Shown: one piece after another, positions 17,264-26,258 of the stretch | Numbering within the stretch: the first letter of the stretch is position 1 | Layout of the letters: each line of letters opens with the position of its first letter | Assembly: GCF_023806635.1 (NCBI RefSeq) | Contig: NZ_JAMTDQ010000071.1 | Location: 1-64,000 of the forward strand | Length of the DNA: 64,000 bases | Source: Accumulibacter sp. | GTDB lineage: Bacteria; Pseudomonadota; Gammaproteobacteria; Burkholderiales; Rhodocyclaceae | Direction: 5' to 3' | Notes under the pieces: model-generated | The model's input: only the letters and a program-made list of their open reading frames with translations | Databases searched by the model: none | What the model was told of the DNA's origin: nothing | Position numbers and translations under genes: made by a program

Positions 17264-20041
17264 ATGAAAAAACAGTACATCGTCGGCATCGACCTCGGCA
17301 CCAGCAATACCGTCGTCGCCTACGCCGCGCCGGGCAGGCAGCAGGTCGAACTGTTCGCGATCGAACAGCTCGTCGGCCCCGGCCAGGTCGCTGCGCGGCC
17401 GCTGCTGCCTTCGGTGCGCTACCATCCGGCCGCCGGCGAGATCGACCCGGGCGAGCTGCAACTGCCGTGGCCGGTCGAGGAGAGCGCCGCGCCGGTGGTC
17501 GCCGGTCGCCTGGCGCTCGATCTCGGCGCCCAGGTTCCCGGTCGGCTGGTGACGAGCGCCAAGAGCTGGCTGTCGCACGCGGCGGTCGATCGCCTGGCGC
17601 CGATCCTGCCCTGGGGCGCCGACGAGACGGTGAGCAGGGTGTCGCCGGTCGCTGCCAGCGCGAGTTACCTGGCGCATGTGCGGGCCGCCTGGCGGCACCG
17701 TTTTCCGCAGGCACCGCTGGAGCAGCAGCAGCTCGTCCTGACCGTTCCCGCCTCCTTCGACGAAGGCGCGCGTGCGCTGACGCTGGCGGCAGCACGGCAG
17801 GCCGGGCTGGCCAACCTGCGCCTGCTCGAGGAACCGCAGGCGGCCTTCTACGACTGGCTCTTCCGGCACCAGCAGCGGCTTGCCGACGAACTCGCGGCGA
17901 CGCGCCTGTTGCTCGTCTGCGACGTCGGTGGCGGCACCACCGACCTGACGCTGATCCAGGTCGCGCTGCGCGACGGCGAGCCGCTGCTGACGCGCATCGG
18001 CGTCGGCGACCACCTGATGCTCGGCGGCGACAACATGGACCTCGCCCTCGCCCACCTCGTCGAGTCACGCCTGCCGGCCGGCGAGGTGCGCCTGTCGGCG
18101 GCGCGCTTCGCGCAGCTGGCCGCGCGCTGCCGTGTGGCGAAGGAGCAGCTGCTCGCCGCCGAGGCGCCGGATTCGGTTCTCCTGACGCTGCTCGGCAGCG
18201 GCTCACGCCTGCTCGGCGGCGCGCGCAGCGTCGAACTGCGGCGCGACGAAGCACGCCAGCTGCTGGTCGACGGCTTCCTGCCCGCGGTGGCGATCGACGA
18301 GGCGCTGCAGCAGCGGCGCGCGGCGATCGTCGAGTTCGGCCTGCCCTACCCGGCCGACGCGGCGATCAGCCGCCATCTCGCCGCCTTCCTCCGGCGGCAT
18401 GCCGCGGCGGCGCGGCAGGCACTCGGCGACGGCGAGGAGGTGCCGGCGGTGCCGGTTCCCGACACGCTGCTGCTGAACGGGGGCGTCTTCCGCGCCGCCG
18501 CGCTCGCCGAACGCCTGCAGTCGATCCTCGGCGCCTGGCGCGGCGCACCGCTGCGCGTCCTGCACAACGCCGATCCCGACGTCGCCGTCGCGCGCGGCGC
18601 GGTCGCCTGCGCGCTCGTCGGTCGCGGGCACGGGCGGCGGATCGGTGGCGGCTCGGCGCGCAGCTACTTCCTCGTCCTCGACGACCGCGACCAGCCGGCG
18701 CGTGGCATCTGCCTGCTGCCGCGCGGCAGCGAGGAGGGGCACGAGATCCCGCTGCCCGGGCGCAGCTTCAGCCTGCGTCTCGGCCAGCCGGTGCGCTTCC
18801 ATCTCGCGTCGTCGGTCGCCGACACCGCTTACCAGCCCGGCGAGATCAGCGCCCTCGGCGACGAGGAGTTCATCCGCCTGCCGCCGATCGCCACCGTCGT
18901 CGACGCGCCCGCCGGCAGCCGGCAGCGCGAGGTGCGCGTGCAACTGACGACGGCGATGAGTGCGGTCGGGACGCTGGAGATCCACTGCGTCAGCAGCGAA
19001 GACCCCGCGCGGCGCTGGCTGCTCGAGTTCGAGATGCGCGCTGCCGGCGGCGTCGAGGCAACGGCGGCGAGCGGCCTGCCGGCACGCTTCACCGACGCCG
19101 TGCAGGCGATCGAGCCCGTCTTCGGCGCCAGCTCGCAGCCGCTCGACAGCAAGGAGGTGCGGCGACTGCGCGGCCAGCTCGAGCATCTGCTCGGCCGGCG
19201 CGAGGACTGGGAAATGCCGTTGCTGCGCGCGCTCTTCGACGCCCTGCTGCAACGCGCCCGGCGGCGGCGGCGTTCGCCCGAGCACGAGCGGCTGTGGTGC
19301 AACCTGGCCGGCTTCTGCCTCCGCCCGGGGCTCGGCGACGCGCTCGACGACTGGCGCAGCGAGCAGCTTTGCGAACTGCTGCCGCAGGGCATCCAGTATG
19401 TCAACGAGAGCCAGAACTGGTCGGAATGGTGGACGCTCTGGCGACGGGCTGCCGGCGGCCTGCCGGCCACCGCCCAGGAACGCCTGTTCGGCGAGCTGGC
19501 GCCCGCCCTGCGCAGCGGACCGGCGAAGGGCAGCGTGCGCGCAGCGGCGGTCGCCGGCAGCCACGACGACATGTTGCGCCTCGTCGCATCGCTCGAACGA
19601 CTGCCGGTCGAGCGCAAGGTCGAGACCGGCGACTGGTTGCTCGGGCGGCTGCGCCGCGGCGTCGAGAAGCCGCTCGGCTGGTGGGCCCTGGGACGTCTCG
19701 GCGCGCGCCAGGCGCTGTACGGCAGCGCGCATCAGGTGGTGCCGCCGGAGGTTGCCGGCCGCTGGCTGGAAGCGCTGCTGGCAAGCGACTGGAAGAAGCT
19801 CGATCCAGCCGCCTTCGCCGCGACGCAGATCGCCCGCCTGACCGGCGATCGCGCCCGCGACCTGCCGCCGGAACTGCGCCAGAGGGTGCTCGCACGCCTC
19901 GTCGCGAGCAATGCCAGCGCCACCTGGAGCGAGCAGCTGACCAGCGTCGCCGAACTCGACCGGGCCGACGAACGGCGTGCCTTCGGCGAGTCGCTGCCGG
20001 CCGGCCTGCGACTGATCCGCGAGGAGCGGAGCGCGGACTGA
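17264..20041 (+). CDS. Hsp70 family protein with C-terminal DUF3731 region
   Basis: 925 aa. The N-terminal ATPase has MKKQYIVGIDLGTSNTVVAY (phosphate 1) and CDVGGGTTDLTLI (phosphate 2), with an adenosine-type NGGVFRAAAL near 405. Unlike DnaK (about 640 aa) it lacks a standard substrate-binding lid. The long Arg/Leu-rich C-terminal half matches the DUF3731-type extension of some proteobacterial Hsp70 paralogues. I chose the ATG at 17264 because the protein begins there like other Hsp70s and AGGA precedes it. Its client and J-partner are unknown; no dnaJ or grpE is nearby. A 13-bp hairpin follows the stop. Confidence 0.88.
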   Translation: MKKQYIVGIDLGTSNTVVAYAAPGRQQVELFAIEQLVGPGQVAARPLLPSVRYHPAAGEIDPGELQLPWPVEESAAPVVAGRLALDLGAQVPGRLVTSAKSWLSHAAVDRLAPILPWGADETVSRVSPVAASASYLAHVRAAWRHRFPQAPLEQQQLVLTVPASFDEGARALTLAAARQAGLANLRLLEEPQAAFYDWLFRHQQRLADELAATRLLLVCDVGGGTTDLTLIQVALRDGEPLLTRIGVGDHLMLGGDNMDLALAHLVESRLPAGEVRLSAARFAQLAARCRVAKEQLLAAEAPDSVLLTLLGSGSRLLGGARSVELRRDEARQLLVDGFLPAVAIDEALQQRRAAIVEFGLPYPADAAISRHLAAFLRRHAAAARQALGDGEEVPAVPVPDTLLLNGGVFRAAALAERLQSILGAWRGAPLRVLHNADPDVAVARGAVACALVGRGHGRRIGGGSARSYFLVLDDRDQPARGICLLPRGSEEGHEIPLPGRSFSLRLGQPVRFHLASSVADTAYQPGEISALGDEEFIRLPPIATVVDAPAGSRQREVRVQLTTAMSAVGTLEIHCVSSEDPARRWLLEFEMRAAGGVEATAASGLPARFTDAVQAIEPVFGASSQPLDSKEVRRLRGQLEHLLGRREDWEMPLLRALFDALLQRARRRRRSPEHERLWCNLAGFCLRPGLGDALDDWRSEQLCELLPQGIQYVNESQNWSEWWTLWRRAAGGLPATAQERLFGELAPALRSGPAKGSVRAAAVAGSHDDMLRLVASLERLPVERKVETGDWLLGRLRRGVEKPLGWWALGRLGARQALYGSAHQVVPPEVAGRWLEALLASDWKKLDPAAFAATQIARLTGDRARDLPPELRQRVLARLVASNASATWSEQLTSVAELDRADERRAFGESLPAGLRLIREERSAD

Positions 20042-20042
20042 G

Positions 20043-20075
20043 GGCGGCGCCGGCCGCTCGCCGGCCGGCGCCGCC
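20043..20075 (+). terminator. Strong GC hairpin after the Hsp70 gene
   Basis: A perfect 13-bp inverted repeat (arms 20043-20055 and 20063-20075, 7-nt loop) starts 2 nt after the Hsp70 stop codon. No T-tract follows, so it is either a U-less terminator or an RNA-stabilising hairpin. Confidence 0.5.
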
Positions 20076-20185
20076 AGGACCGGCGACAGATCGCCTGCGG
20101 CGCGGTATCATCGCCGCTCGCGGACCAGAACCTGGTCCTGGCGGCCGTCCGCCCCGAAGTGTGTGGCGATTTTCGAGGAGGAGCA

Positions 20186-20404
20186 ATGCACGCGCAACGA
20201 GGAAAAGACCGGCGTCAGCAGCATTCCGGGCCGCCGCCCGGCATGGCGGAGCGCCGCTGCGGCGTCGAACGGCGAACCCTGCATGTGACCCCCGAGTCGA
20301 TCGCCGAGATCGAGGCGCGGGTCGCCATGTACGCACGCAAACGCGAGGGCCCGGATGCCGGTGAGGGATCGGGCTGGGACAAGCTGATCGTCCCGCTCGA
20401 CTAG
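20186..20404 (+). CDS. Small conserved-looking hypothetical protein
   Basis: 72 aa, very charged (Arg/Lys/Glu-rich), no signal peptide or membrane segment. The ATG at 20186 follows GAGGAGGAGCA, a near-ideal ribosome binding site, which is the main evidence that it is real. Longer in-frame starts lack one. It reads HVTPESIAEIEARVAMYARKR in the middle, a likely helix. The end overlaps the recD stop by 4 nt in convergent orientation. I do not recognise the family. Confidence 0.6.
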   Translation: MHAQRGKDRRQQHSGPPPGMAERRCGVERRTLHVTPESIAEIEARVAMYARKREGPDAGEGSGWDKLIVPLD

Positions 20405-22497
20405 TCGGCGTCGACCGGCCGGCTGCGGTTCGCCGCCGGCCCGGTCGCCACTGCCGCACTCGCCGGCAGCAGGCCACTGGCGCGCAGCACGCGCCGCCGC
20501 ACCGCTTCCTGCAGCAGCTCGAGACCCGCCGGCGTCGCCAGCGTCAGCCGCGAGCGCGCCCGCGTGATCGCTGTATACAGCAGTTCGCGCGTCAGGACCG
20601 GACTCGCCGTGTCCGGCAGGAGCAGCGCCGCATGCGCGAACTCGGAACCCTGTGCCTTGTGCACGGTGAGCGCATACGCCGTCTCGACGGCCCGCAGGCG
20701 GGTCGGCAACACCCAGCGGATGCCCTGCCCCTCGCCGGCGAGCGGAAAGGCGACGCGCAGGATCGACTCGCCGGCGGCGCCGCCCGGCAGCTCGAGGACG
20801 ATGCCGATGTCGCCGTTCATCAGTCCGAGGCTGTATTCGTTGCGCGTCACCAGCAGCGGCCGCCCGGCGTACCAGCCCTGTGCCGCCCGGATCAGCCCGG
20901 CCGCATGCAGGGCATCGGCGATGCGCTGGTTGAGGCCGGCGACACCCCAGGCGCCGAGCCGCAGGGCGCACAGCACCTGGAACTCGCCGTGCGCCGCGAG
21001 GACTGCCCGCGCCCAGGCGGCGAAGGCTTCGGCAGCGGCCGTGCGTGGCGGCTGTTGCTCGCGCATCAGCTGCAGGTAGTGCCGGTAACCGCTGCCGGCC
21101 GCCGGCGCCTGCCCACCGTCGATGACCAGTTCGCCGAAGGCGTGGGCGTCGTCGCCGGCCAGCTCACGGAACGCCAAGTCCGGCGGCGGCTGCCGCCACA
21201 GCTCGCCCAACCGCTGCCGGTCACCCGCGTTCACCGCCGCCGCCAGCCGGCCGATGCCGCTCGCCGCCGCGAAGCGATGGCTGTGGCGCAGCATGACGAC
21301 CGCCTGATCGAGTGCGCCGCCCTGCGGATCGACCAGTTCCGGCGTGATGCGCTCGCCGCTGACGGCGCCCAGCCAGTCGCAGGTGGCTGGCAGGTAATGG
21401 CCGCCACCGGCACGGCGGCACAGTTCGCCGAACACCGCGCCCGCCTCGACCGAGGCGAGCTGGTCGCGGTCGCCGAGGAGGACGAGGCGGGCGCCGTCCG
21501 GCAGCGCGGCGAACACCGCCGCCATCATCTCGAGGTCGACCATCGATGCCTCGTCGATCACCAGCAGGTCGACCGGCAACGGGTTGCCCGCATGGTGAGC
21601 AAAGCGCCGCGTGTCGGGACGAGCGCCGAGCAGGCGATGCAGCGTCGCCACCCGCTCGGGAATCGCCGCCCGCACGGACTCGGCATCGGCCACCCCGCTG
21701 AGCGGCAGCGACGCGCGCGCGCGGGCGATCGCCGCGCTCAGCCGCGCCGCCGCCTTGCCGGTCGGCGCCGCCAGCCGGATGCGCAGGGGCCGCTGCGCTT
21801 GCCCAGCGGCAGCGTCGGCGGCGAACGCGAGCGCCTGCAGCAGGGCGACCAGCCGCAGCACGGTCGTCGTCTTGCCGCTGCCCGGCCCGCCGGTGATGAT
21901 GCTGAAGGCGCTGCCGGCGGCCAGCGCGCAGGCCCGCTTATGCCAGTCGGCGCGCTCGCCCGCGACGGGCGGAAACAGCGCGGCGAGCGTGGCGCGCATC
22001 GCCGCCACCGGCAGCGCGGCGCGCAGTTGCGGCGAGCCGGCCAGCCGCCGCTCGATCGCCGCCCGCACATCCTGCTCGTACTGCCAGTAGCGACGCAGAT
22101 ACAGCCGCCCGTCGGCGAGCACCAGCGGCGTCGTGCCGCTGCCGCCGGCAACCAGCGCAGGATGCGCCAGGGCGTCGAGCCACTCGGCCAGGTGCAGATC
22201 GGCGAGCACCTCCTCCGGCCGCAGCGACGGACCCGCTGCGGGCAGCCGCTCGTCGCCGGCCGGCGGCAGCGACAGCGCCTGACCCGGAGCGGCGAGCGTC
22301 GTCGCGAGGTCGAGACAGGCGTGGCCGCGACCGAGCTGGTGGCTTGCCAGTGCGGCGGCGAGGATCAGCCACGGCGACGCGTCGGGCACCTCGCGCCAGA
22401 GGAAGTCAGCGAAAGCGACGTCGAGCGGGCGCAGCCACTGGCGCTCGCGCCACTGCCGCAGGAGCAGATGCATCTCTGGTCGCGCGGCCATCACCAC
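20401..22497 (-). CDS. recD: Exodeoxyribonuclease V alpha subunit
   Basis: 698 aa, the 5'-3' SF1B helicase subunit of RecBCD (E. coli RecD is 608 aa). Walker A GGPGSGKTTT lies near 200, Walker B LLVIDEASMVD near 307, and the C-terminal helicase motifs LTVHKAQGSEF and YTAITRARSRL near 610-640. The start is GTG-GTG-ATG at 22497-22489; the ATG is equally possible. The gene begins 5 nt after the recB stop. Last gene of yaaA-recC-recB-recD. Confidence 0.96.
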   Translation of the reverse strand: MVMAARPEMHLLLRQWRERQWLRPLDVAFADFLWREVPDASPWLILAAALASHQLGRGHACLDLATTLAAPGQALSLPPAGDERLPAAGPSLRPEEVLADLHLAEWLDALAHPALVAGGSGTTPLVLADGRLYLRRYWQYEQDVRAAIERRLAGSPQLRAALPVAAMRATLAALFPPVAGERADWHKRACALAAGSAFSIITGGPGSGKTTTVLRLVALLQALAFAADAAAGQAQRPLRIRLAAPTGKAAARLSAAIARARASLPLSGVADAESVRAAIPERVATLHRLLGARPDTRRFAHHAGNPLPVDLLVIDEASMVDLEMMAAVFAALPDGARLVLLGDRDQLASVEAGAVFGELCRRAGGGHYLPATCDWLGAVSGERITPELVDPQGGALDQAVVMLRHSHRFAAASGIGRLAAAVNAGDRQRLGELWRQPPPDLAFRELAGDDAHAFGELVIDGGQAPAAGSGYRHYLQLMREQQPPRTAAAEAFAAWARAVLAAHGEFQVLCALRLGAWGVAGLNQRIADALHAAGLIRAAQGWYAGRPLLVTRNEYSLGLMNGDIGIVLELPGGAAGESILRVAFPLAGEGQGIRWVLPTRLRAVETAYALTVHKAQGSEFAHAALLLPDTASPVLTRELLYTAITRARSRLTLATPAGLELLQEAVRRRVLRASGLLPASAAVATGPAANRSRPVDAD

Positions 22498-22502
22498 CGC
22501 CG

Positions 22503-25500
22503 TCAGCTCTGCCGCGCCACTTGCCGGCCGGCAAAGAGCGCATCGAGTTCGTCGATCAGTCGCCGCGGCGGCCGTTCGACGTGCAGGCCGCGGCTGGCCG
22601 AGTCGCCGCCACGCAGGAAGACGTACACCGCCGCACCGACGTGACGATCATAGTCGTAGTCGGGCAGCCGCGCGCGCAACAGGCGGTGCAGCGCAACGAG
22701 GTAGAGCACGTACTGCAGGTCGTAGCGGGCGTGCAGGATCGCTTCGCGCAGCGCTGCGGGGGTGTATGCGGCAGCCGCCGCTCCCAGCCAGTTCGATTTG
22801 TAATCCACCACGTAATGGCGCCCCTGATGCTCGAAGACGAGATCGATGAAGCCCTTCAGCATGCCGTTGAGCTGGCCGGCCTGCAGCGCCGGCCGTGGCG
22901 CGCCGGCAAGGGTGTGGGAGCAGACCAGCTGGTCGACGCGCAGCAGGTCGACCGCGTGCACCGGCAGCCAGAACTCCATCTCGGCGCGCGCCACAGCCAG
23001 CTCGCACAGCCGCAGCGTCGTCGCCGCTGCCACCTGACCGGCCGGCAACTGCCACGGCCGCGTCAGGAAGCCCTGCAACCACGCCGAGAGCAGGCCGATC
23101 CATTGCTCGCGGCCGCTCGTCCGGCAGCAGCGCGCGACCAGTTCGTGGCGCAGCGGCGCGTCGCCGGCGACCTGCGCGAAGCCCTCGGCGGCAGTCGCCT
23201 CGAGCAGCTCATGCAGGAAGGTTCCGGCTTCGGCACCGCGCGGGAAATCGTGCAGCGAAGCGCTGCCGAGCGGTGCCGCCGCGGGCGCTGTGCCGACGGG
23301 CCGTTCGACCGTCGCCCGCGTCTCGCGCAGGATCTCCTCGGCAGCCGTTTCGGCCGCCGCCGGCGACGCCGCGGCATCGTCGGCGGCGGCGATGCGCAGC
23401 GCGGAGTAGCTGGCGATCCACCAGTGCTCGCGCAACACCCGTGCCGACTCGCGCGCGCTGCCGAGCTGCCGGCGACTCTCCGGCGTGCGGAAGCGCTCTC
23501 CGCTCGCCGCCGCCGCCGGCAGCAGCGCGATGTGCGGACAACCGGCGGCGAGCGCCTGCAGCCGCAGCGGCAGCTCGTCCGGCGCCAGTTCCTCGCCGCC
23601 GCCGAGCAGGTGGCCGAAGGCGCTCTGCTGCAGGCCGGCGAGCGGCGCCACGCCCAACCAGGTGAGATGCTGCGCCCGCGTCAGCGCGACGTAGAGCTTG
23701 CGCAGGTCCTCGGTAAGGCGCTCGCGGTCGGCGCGCTCGACGATCGACGGGTCGCTGCCCAGCGACACCTGCGGACGACCCTCGCCGTCGTGCCACTTCA
23801 GCGGCAAGGGACTTTTCGCCGTGATCGCCCGGTAATTGCAGGCGAAGGGCAGGAAGACGAGTGGATACTCGAGGCCCTTGGCCTTGTGTACCGTCACCAC
23901 CTGCAGCAGTTCGGCATCGCTTTCGAGGCGCAACTGCCGCGCGTCGCCGCTGCTGGCTGCCGCCGGCTGCCGCCGTTGCCCGGCGAGATGGCGCAGCAGC
24001 GCCTGCGGGCCATCGAGCAGGGCGCTCGCCTGCTGCAGCAGTTCGGCCAGGTGCAGGAGGTTGGTCAGGGTGCGCTCACCGCCCGGCGGCGGCTGCGCGC
24101 CCGGCGCCGCGCCGGTCACGCGACCGAGCAGGCGGGCGGGCACCGAGAAATCGTGCAGCAGCCGGCGCAGCATCGGCAAGACACCCTGCCGCAGCCAGCA
24201 CTCGCGATAATCGCGAAACTGCACGACGCGCGCCTCCCACGCCGTTTCGTCGTGCTGCAGGGCGTCGAGTTCGTGCCAGCCGAGCGCCAGCGTCGCCGTC
24301 GCCAGGGCGCTGCGCAGCAGACGGGGATCATCCGGCTCGGCGACGGCGGCCAGCCAGTGCTGCAGCTCGAGCGCCTCGTCGCTGTCGAAGACGGAATCGC
24401 GATCCGACAGGTAGACGCTGCGCACGCCGCGCTGCAGCAGCGCGCCGCGGATGGCGTCGGCCTCGCGGCGGTTGTTCACCAGCACCGCCAAGTCCGCCGG
24501 ACGCAGCGACCGCAGCCCACCGGCGGCGGCGAAGCCGGCGCGACCGGCCTGGCCGAGGTTGAGCAGGCGGACGATCTCCTCGGCGCAGGCGACGGCCATC
24601 AGCGCGAGGTAGTCGGTCTTGCTCAGCCCCTTGTCACCCGCTGCCGGCAGGAAGCAGGCGACGAGCGCAGGGAGGCTGGCGCCGTCAACCTGCAAGGCGT
24701 CTGCGCGCCCCTGCGCCTGTGCCGCCTCGAAAGGCAGGGGGTTGCCGGCCGCGCTGCGAAAGCCGAAGGCGCCGCTCCCTTCGCGGCGCTGCTCGGCGAA
24801 GGCGAAGCAGTGGTTGGTCGCCGCCACCATCTCCCGGCTGGCGCGAAAGTTCGTCAGCAGCGTCTGGATGCCGCCGCTGCAGGCGCTCCTGGCGGCGAGG
24901 TAGGTGTGGATGTCGGCGCCACGGAAGGCATAGATCGCCTGCTTCGGATCGCCGATCAGGATCAGCGCCGCTGGCTCGGAGGCGGGCGCCGGCCGATAGA
25001 CGGCGTCGAAGATCCGGTACTGCACCGGGTCGGTGTCCTGGAACTCGTCGATCAGCGCCACCGGGAACTGCTGCCGGATGGCTGCCGCCAGCCGCTCGCC
25101 GCCGTCGCCGTGCAGCGCCGCCGCGAGCCGCGTCAGCAGTTCGTTGAAGCCCATCTGCGCGCACGCTTCCTGTTCGCCGGCGAAGCGTTCGGCCACCCAG
25201 TGCGCGGCGTGGCAAAGCACCTCATCCCGCGCCTGCGGCAGCGCCGCCAGTTCGCTCGCCAGCCCGGCGATCGCCAGCAACGCCGGGTGCTCCGGCGGCG
25301 AACCGGATTTCCAGGCTTCGCGCAGCCCGGCCGGCGTCAGTCGCTGCCAGCCTGTCTTCGTCAGGTCCGGGCTGCCCATCCCGGCATCCTCATGCCAGGC
25401 GCGCAGCGCTTCCAGCCACGGCCGGTAGTAGCGACCCTGCAGCTTGTGGCCGTCGACCAGCCGCTGCGCGACCGCCGCGTCGAGCAGATCGTGCAGTTCG

Positions 25501-26258
25501 CCCACCCAGCTCCGCCACGGCGCCTTGAGTTCGGCCAGGCGTTGCTGCCGCAGCGCGCGCGCGCGCCCGATGGCGTCCTGCGGCGGCACTGCCGCCGGCA
25601 GCAGGGCAACCTCATCGACCAGCCCGGCGACCACCTGCTGCAGCGCCTCGGGACCCGGCCACCACTGCCGCAGCTCGCCCGCCGCGGCGGCATCGAGCGG
25701 CACGACGAAGCTGCGCCAGTAGTCGCGCACGACTTCCGCCAGCAGCTCCTGCTGGTCGCTCTCCAGTGTCTGCGCGAACAGGCTGTTGCTGGCAAACGCG
25801 TGCTCGCGCAGCATGCGGTGGCACCAGCCGTGGATCGTCGACACCGCCGCATCGTCCATCGCCTCGGCCGCGAGCTGCAGCGTGCGGGCACAACCCGGCC
25901 ACTGCTGCGGCGGGTACTCGGCGCGCAGCGCCTGCAACGCGGCGTCGGCAGCATCCCCCGGATCGCCGCGGAAACACGCCGCGGCGGTCGCAAGGCGGCG
26001 GCGGATGCGGTCGCGCAGTTCCTCGGTCGCCGCTTCGGTAAAGCTGACGACGAGGATCTCGGCCGGCAGCAGCGGCCGCATGCGATCGCTGCCGTCGCCG
26101 TGGCCGAGAACCAGCCGCAGGTAGAGGGCCGCGATGGTGAAGGTCTTGCCGGTGCCGGCGCTCGCCTCGATCAGCCGCAGGCCGGAAAACGGCAGGCGCA
26201 GCGGGTCGAGCACCTGGCGTGGCACGACGGCGTCGTCGCTCGCCACGCTGCCGCTCAC
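22503..26258 (-). CDS. recB: Exodeoxyribonuclease V beta subunit
   Basis: 1251 aa. 3'-5' UvrD-like helicase plus nuclease of RecBCD, which processes double-strand ends for recombination and degrades foreign DNA. Walker A EASAGTGKTFT lies near 30, Walker B ALIDEFQDTDPVQ near 402, VHKAKGLEYPLV near 789. The C-terminal nuclease shows GFIDLVFEHQG and VVDYKSNWLG near 1130-1140, so the catalytic D and K appear intact. The GTG start at 26258 overlaps the recC TGA (GTGA), implying coupling. Confidence 0.97.
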   Translation of the reverse strand: MSGSVASDDAVVPRQVLDPLRLPFSGLRLIEASAGTGKTFTIAALYLRLVLGHGDGSDRMRPLLPAEILVVSFTEAATEELRDRIRRRLATAAACFRGDPGDAADAALQALRAEYPPQQWPGCARTLQLAAEAMDDAAVSTIHGWCHRMLREHAFASNSLFAQTLESDQQELLAEVVRDYWRSFVVPLDAAAAGELRQWWPGPEALQQVVAGLVDEVALLPAAVPPQDAIGRARALRQQRLAELKAPWRSWVGELHDLLDAAVAQRLVDGHKLQGRYYRPWLEALRAWHEDAGMGSPDLTKTGWQRLTPAGLREAWKSGSPPEHPALLAIAGLASELAALPQARDEVLCHAAHWVAERFAGEQEACAQMGFNELLTRLAAALHGDGGERLAAAIRQQFPVALIDEFQDTDPVQYRIFDAVYRPAPASEPAALILIGDPKQAIYAFRGADIHTYLAARSACSGGIQTLLTNFRASREMVAATNHCFAFAEQRREGSGAFGFRSAAGNPLPFEAAQAQGRADALQVDGASLPALVACFLPAAGDKGLSKTDYLALMAVACAEEIVRLLNLGQAGRAGFAAAGGLRSLRPADLAVLVNNRREADAIRGALLQRGVRSVYLSDRDSVFDSDEALELQHWLAAVAEPDDPRLLRSALATATLALGWHELDALQHDETAWEARVVQFRDYRECWLRQGVLPMLRRLLHDFSVPARLLGRVTGAAPGAQPPPGGERTLTNLLHLAELLQQASALLDGPQALLRHLAGQRRQPAAASSGDARQLRLESDAELLQVVTVHKAKGLEYPLVFLPFACNYRAITAKSPLPLKWHDGEGRPQVSLGSDPSIVERADRERLTEDLRKLYVALTRAQHLTWLGVAPLAGLQQSAFGHLLGGGEELAPDELPLRLQALAAGCPHIALLPAAAASGERFRTPESRRQLGSARESARVLREHWWIASYSALRIAAADDAAASPAAAETAAEEILRETRATVERPVGTAPAAAPLGSASLHDFPRGAEAGTFLHELLEATAAEGFAQVAGDAPLRHELVARCCRTSGREQWIGLLSAWLQGFLTRPWQLPAGQVAAATTLRLCELAVARAEMEFWLPVHAVDLLRVDQLVCSHTLAGAPRPALQAGQLNGMLKGFIDLVFEHQGRHYVVDYKSNWLGAAAAAYTPAALREAILHARYDLQYVLYLVALHRLLRARLPDYDYDRHVGAAVYVFLRGGDSASRGLHVERPPRRLIDELDALFAGRQVARQS

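Noticed and set aside
20043-20075. Canonical rho-independent terminator
   Set aside because: The hairpin is perfect but no T-tract follows, so it was kept only as a low-confidence terminator.
16984-20364. An 1126-codon alternate frame over the Hsp70 gene
   Set aside because: Arg/Ala/Pro-rich low-complexity translation without motifs. The Hsp70 phosphate motifs are in the other frame.
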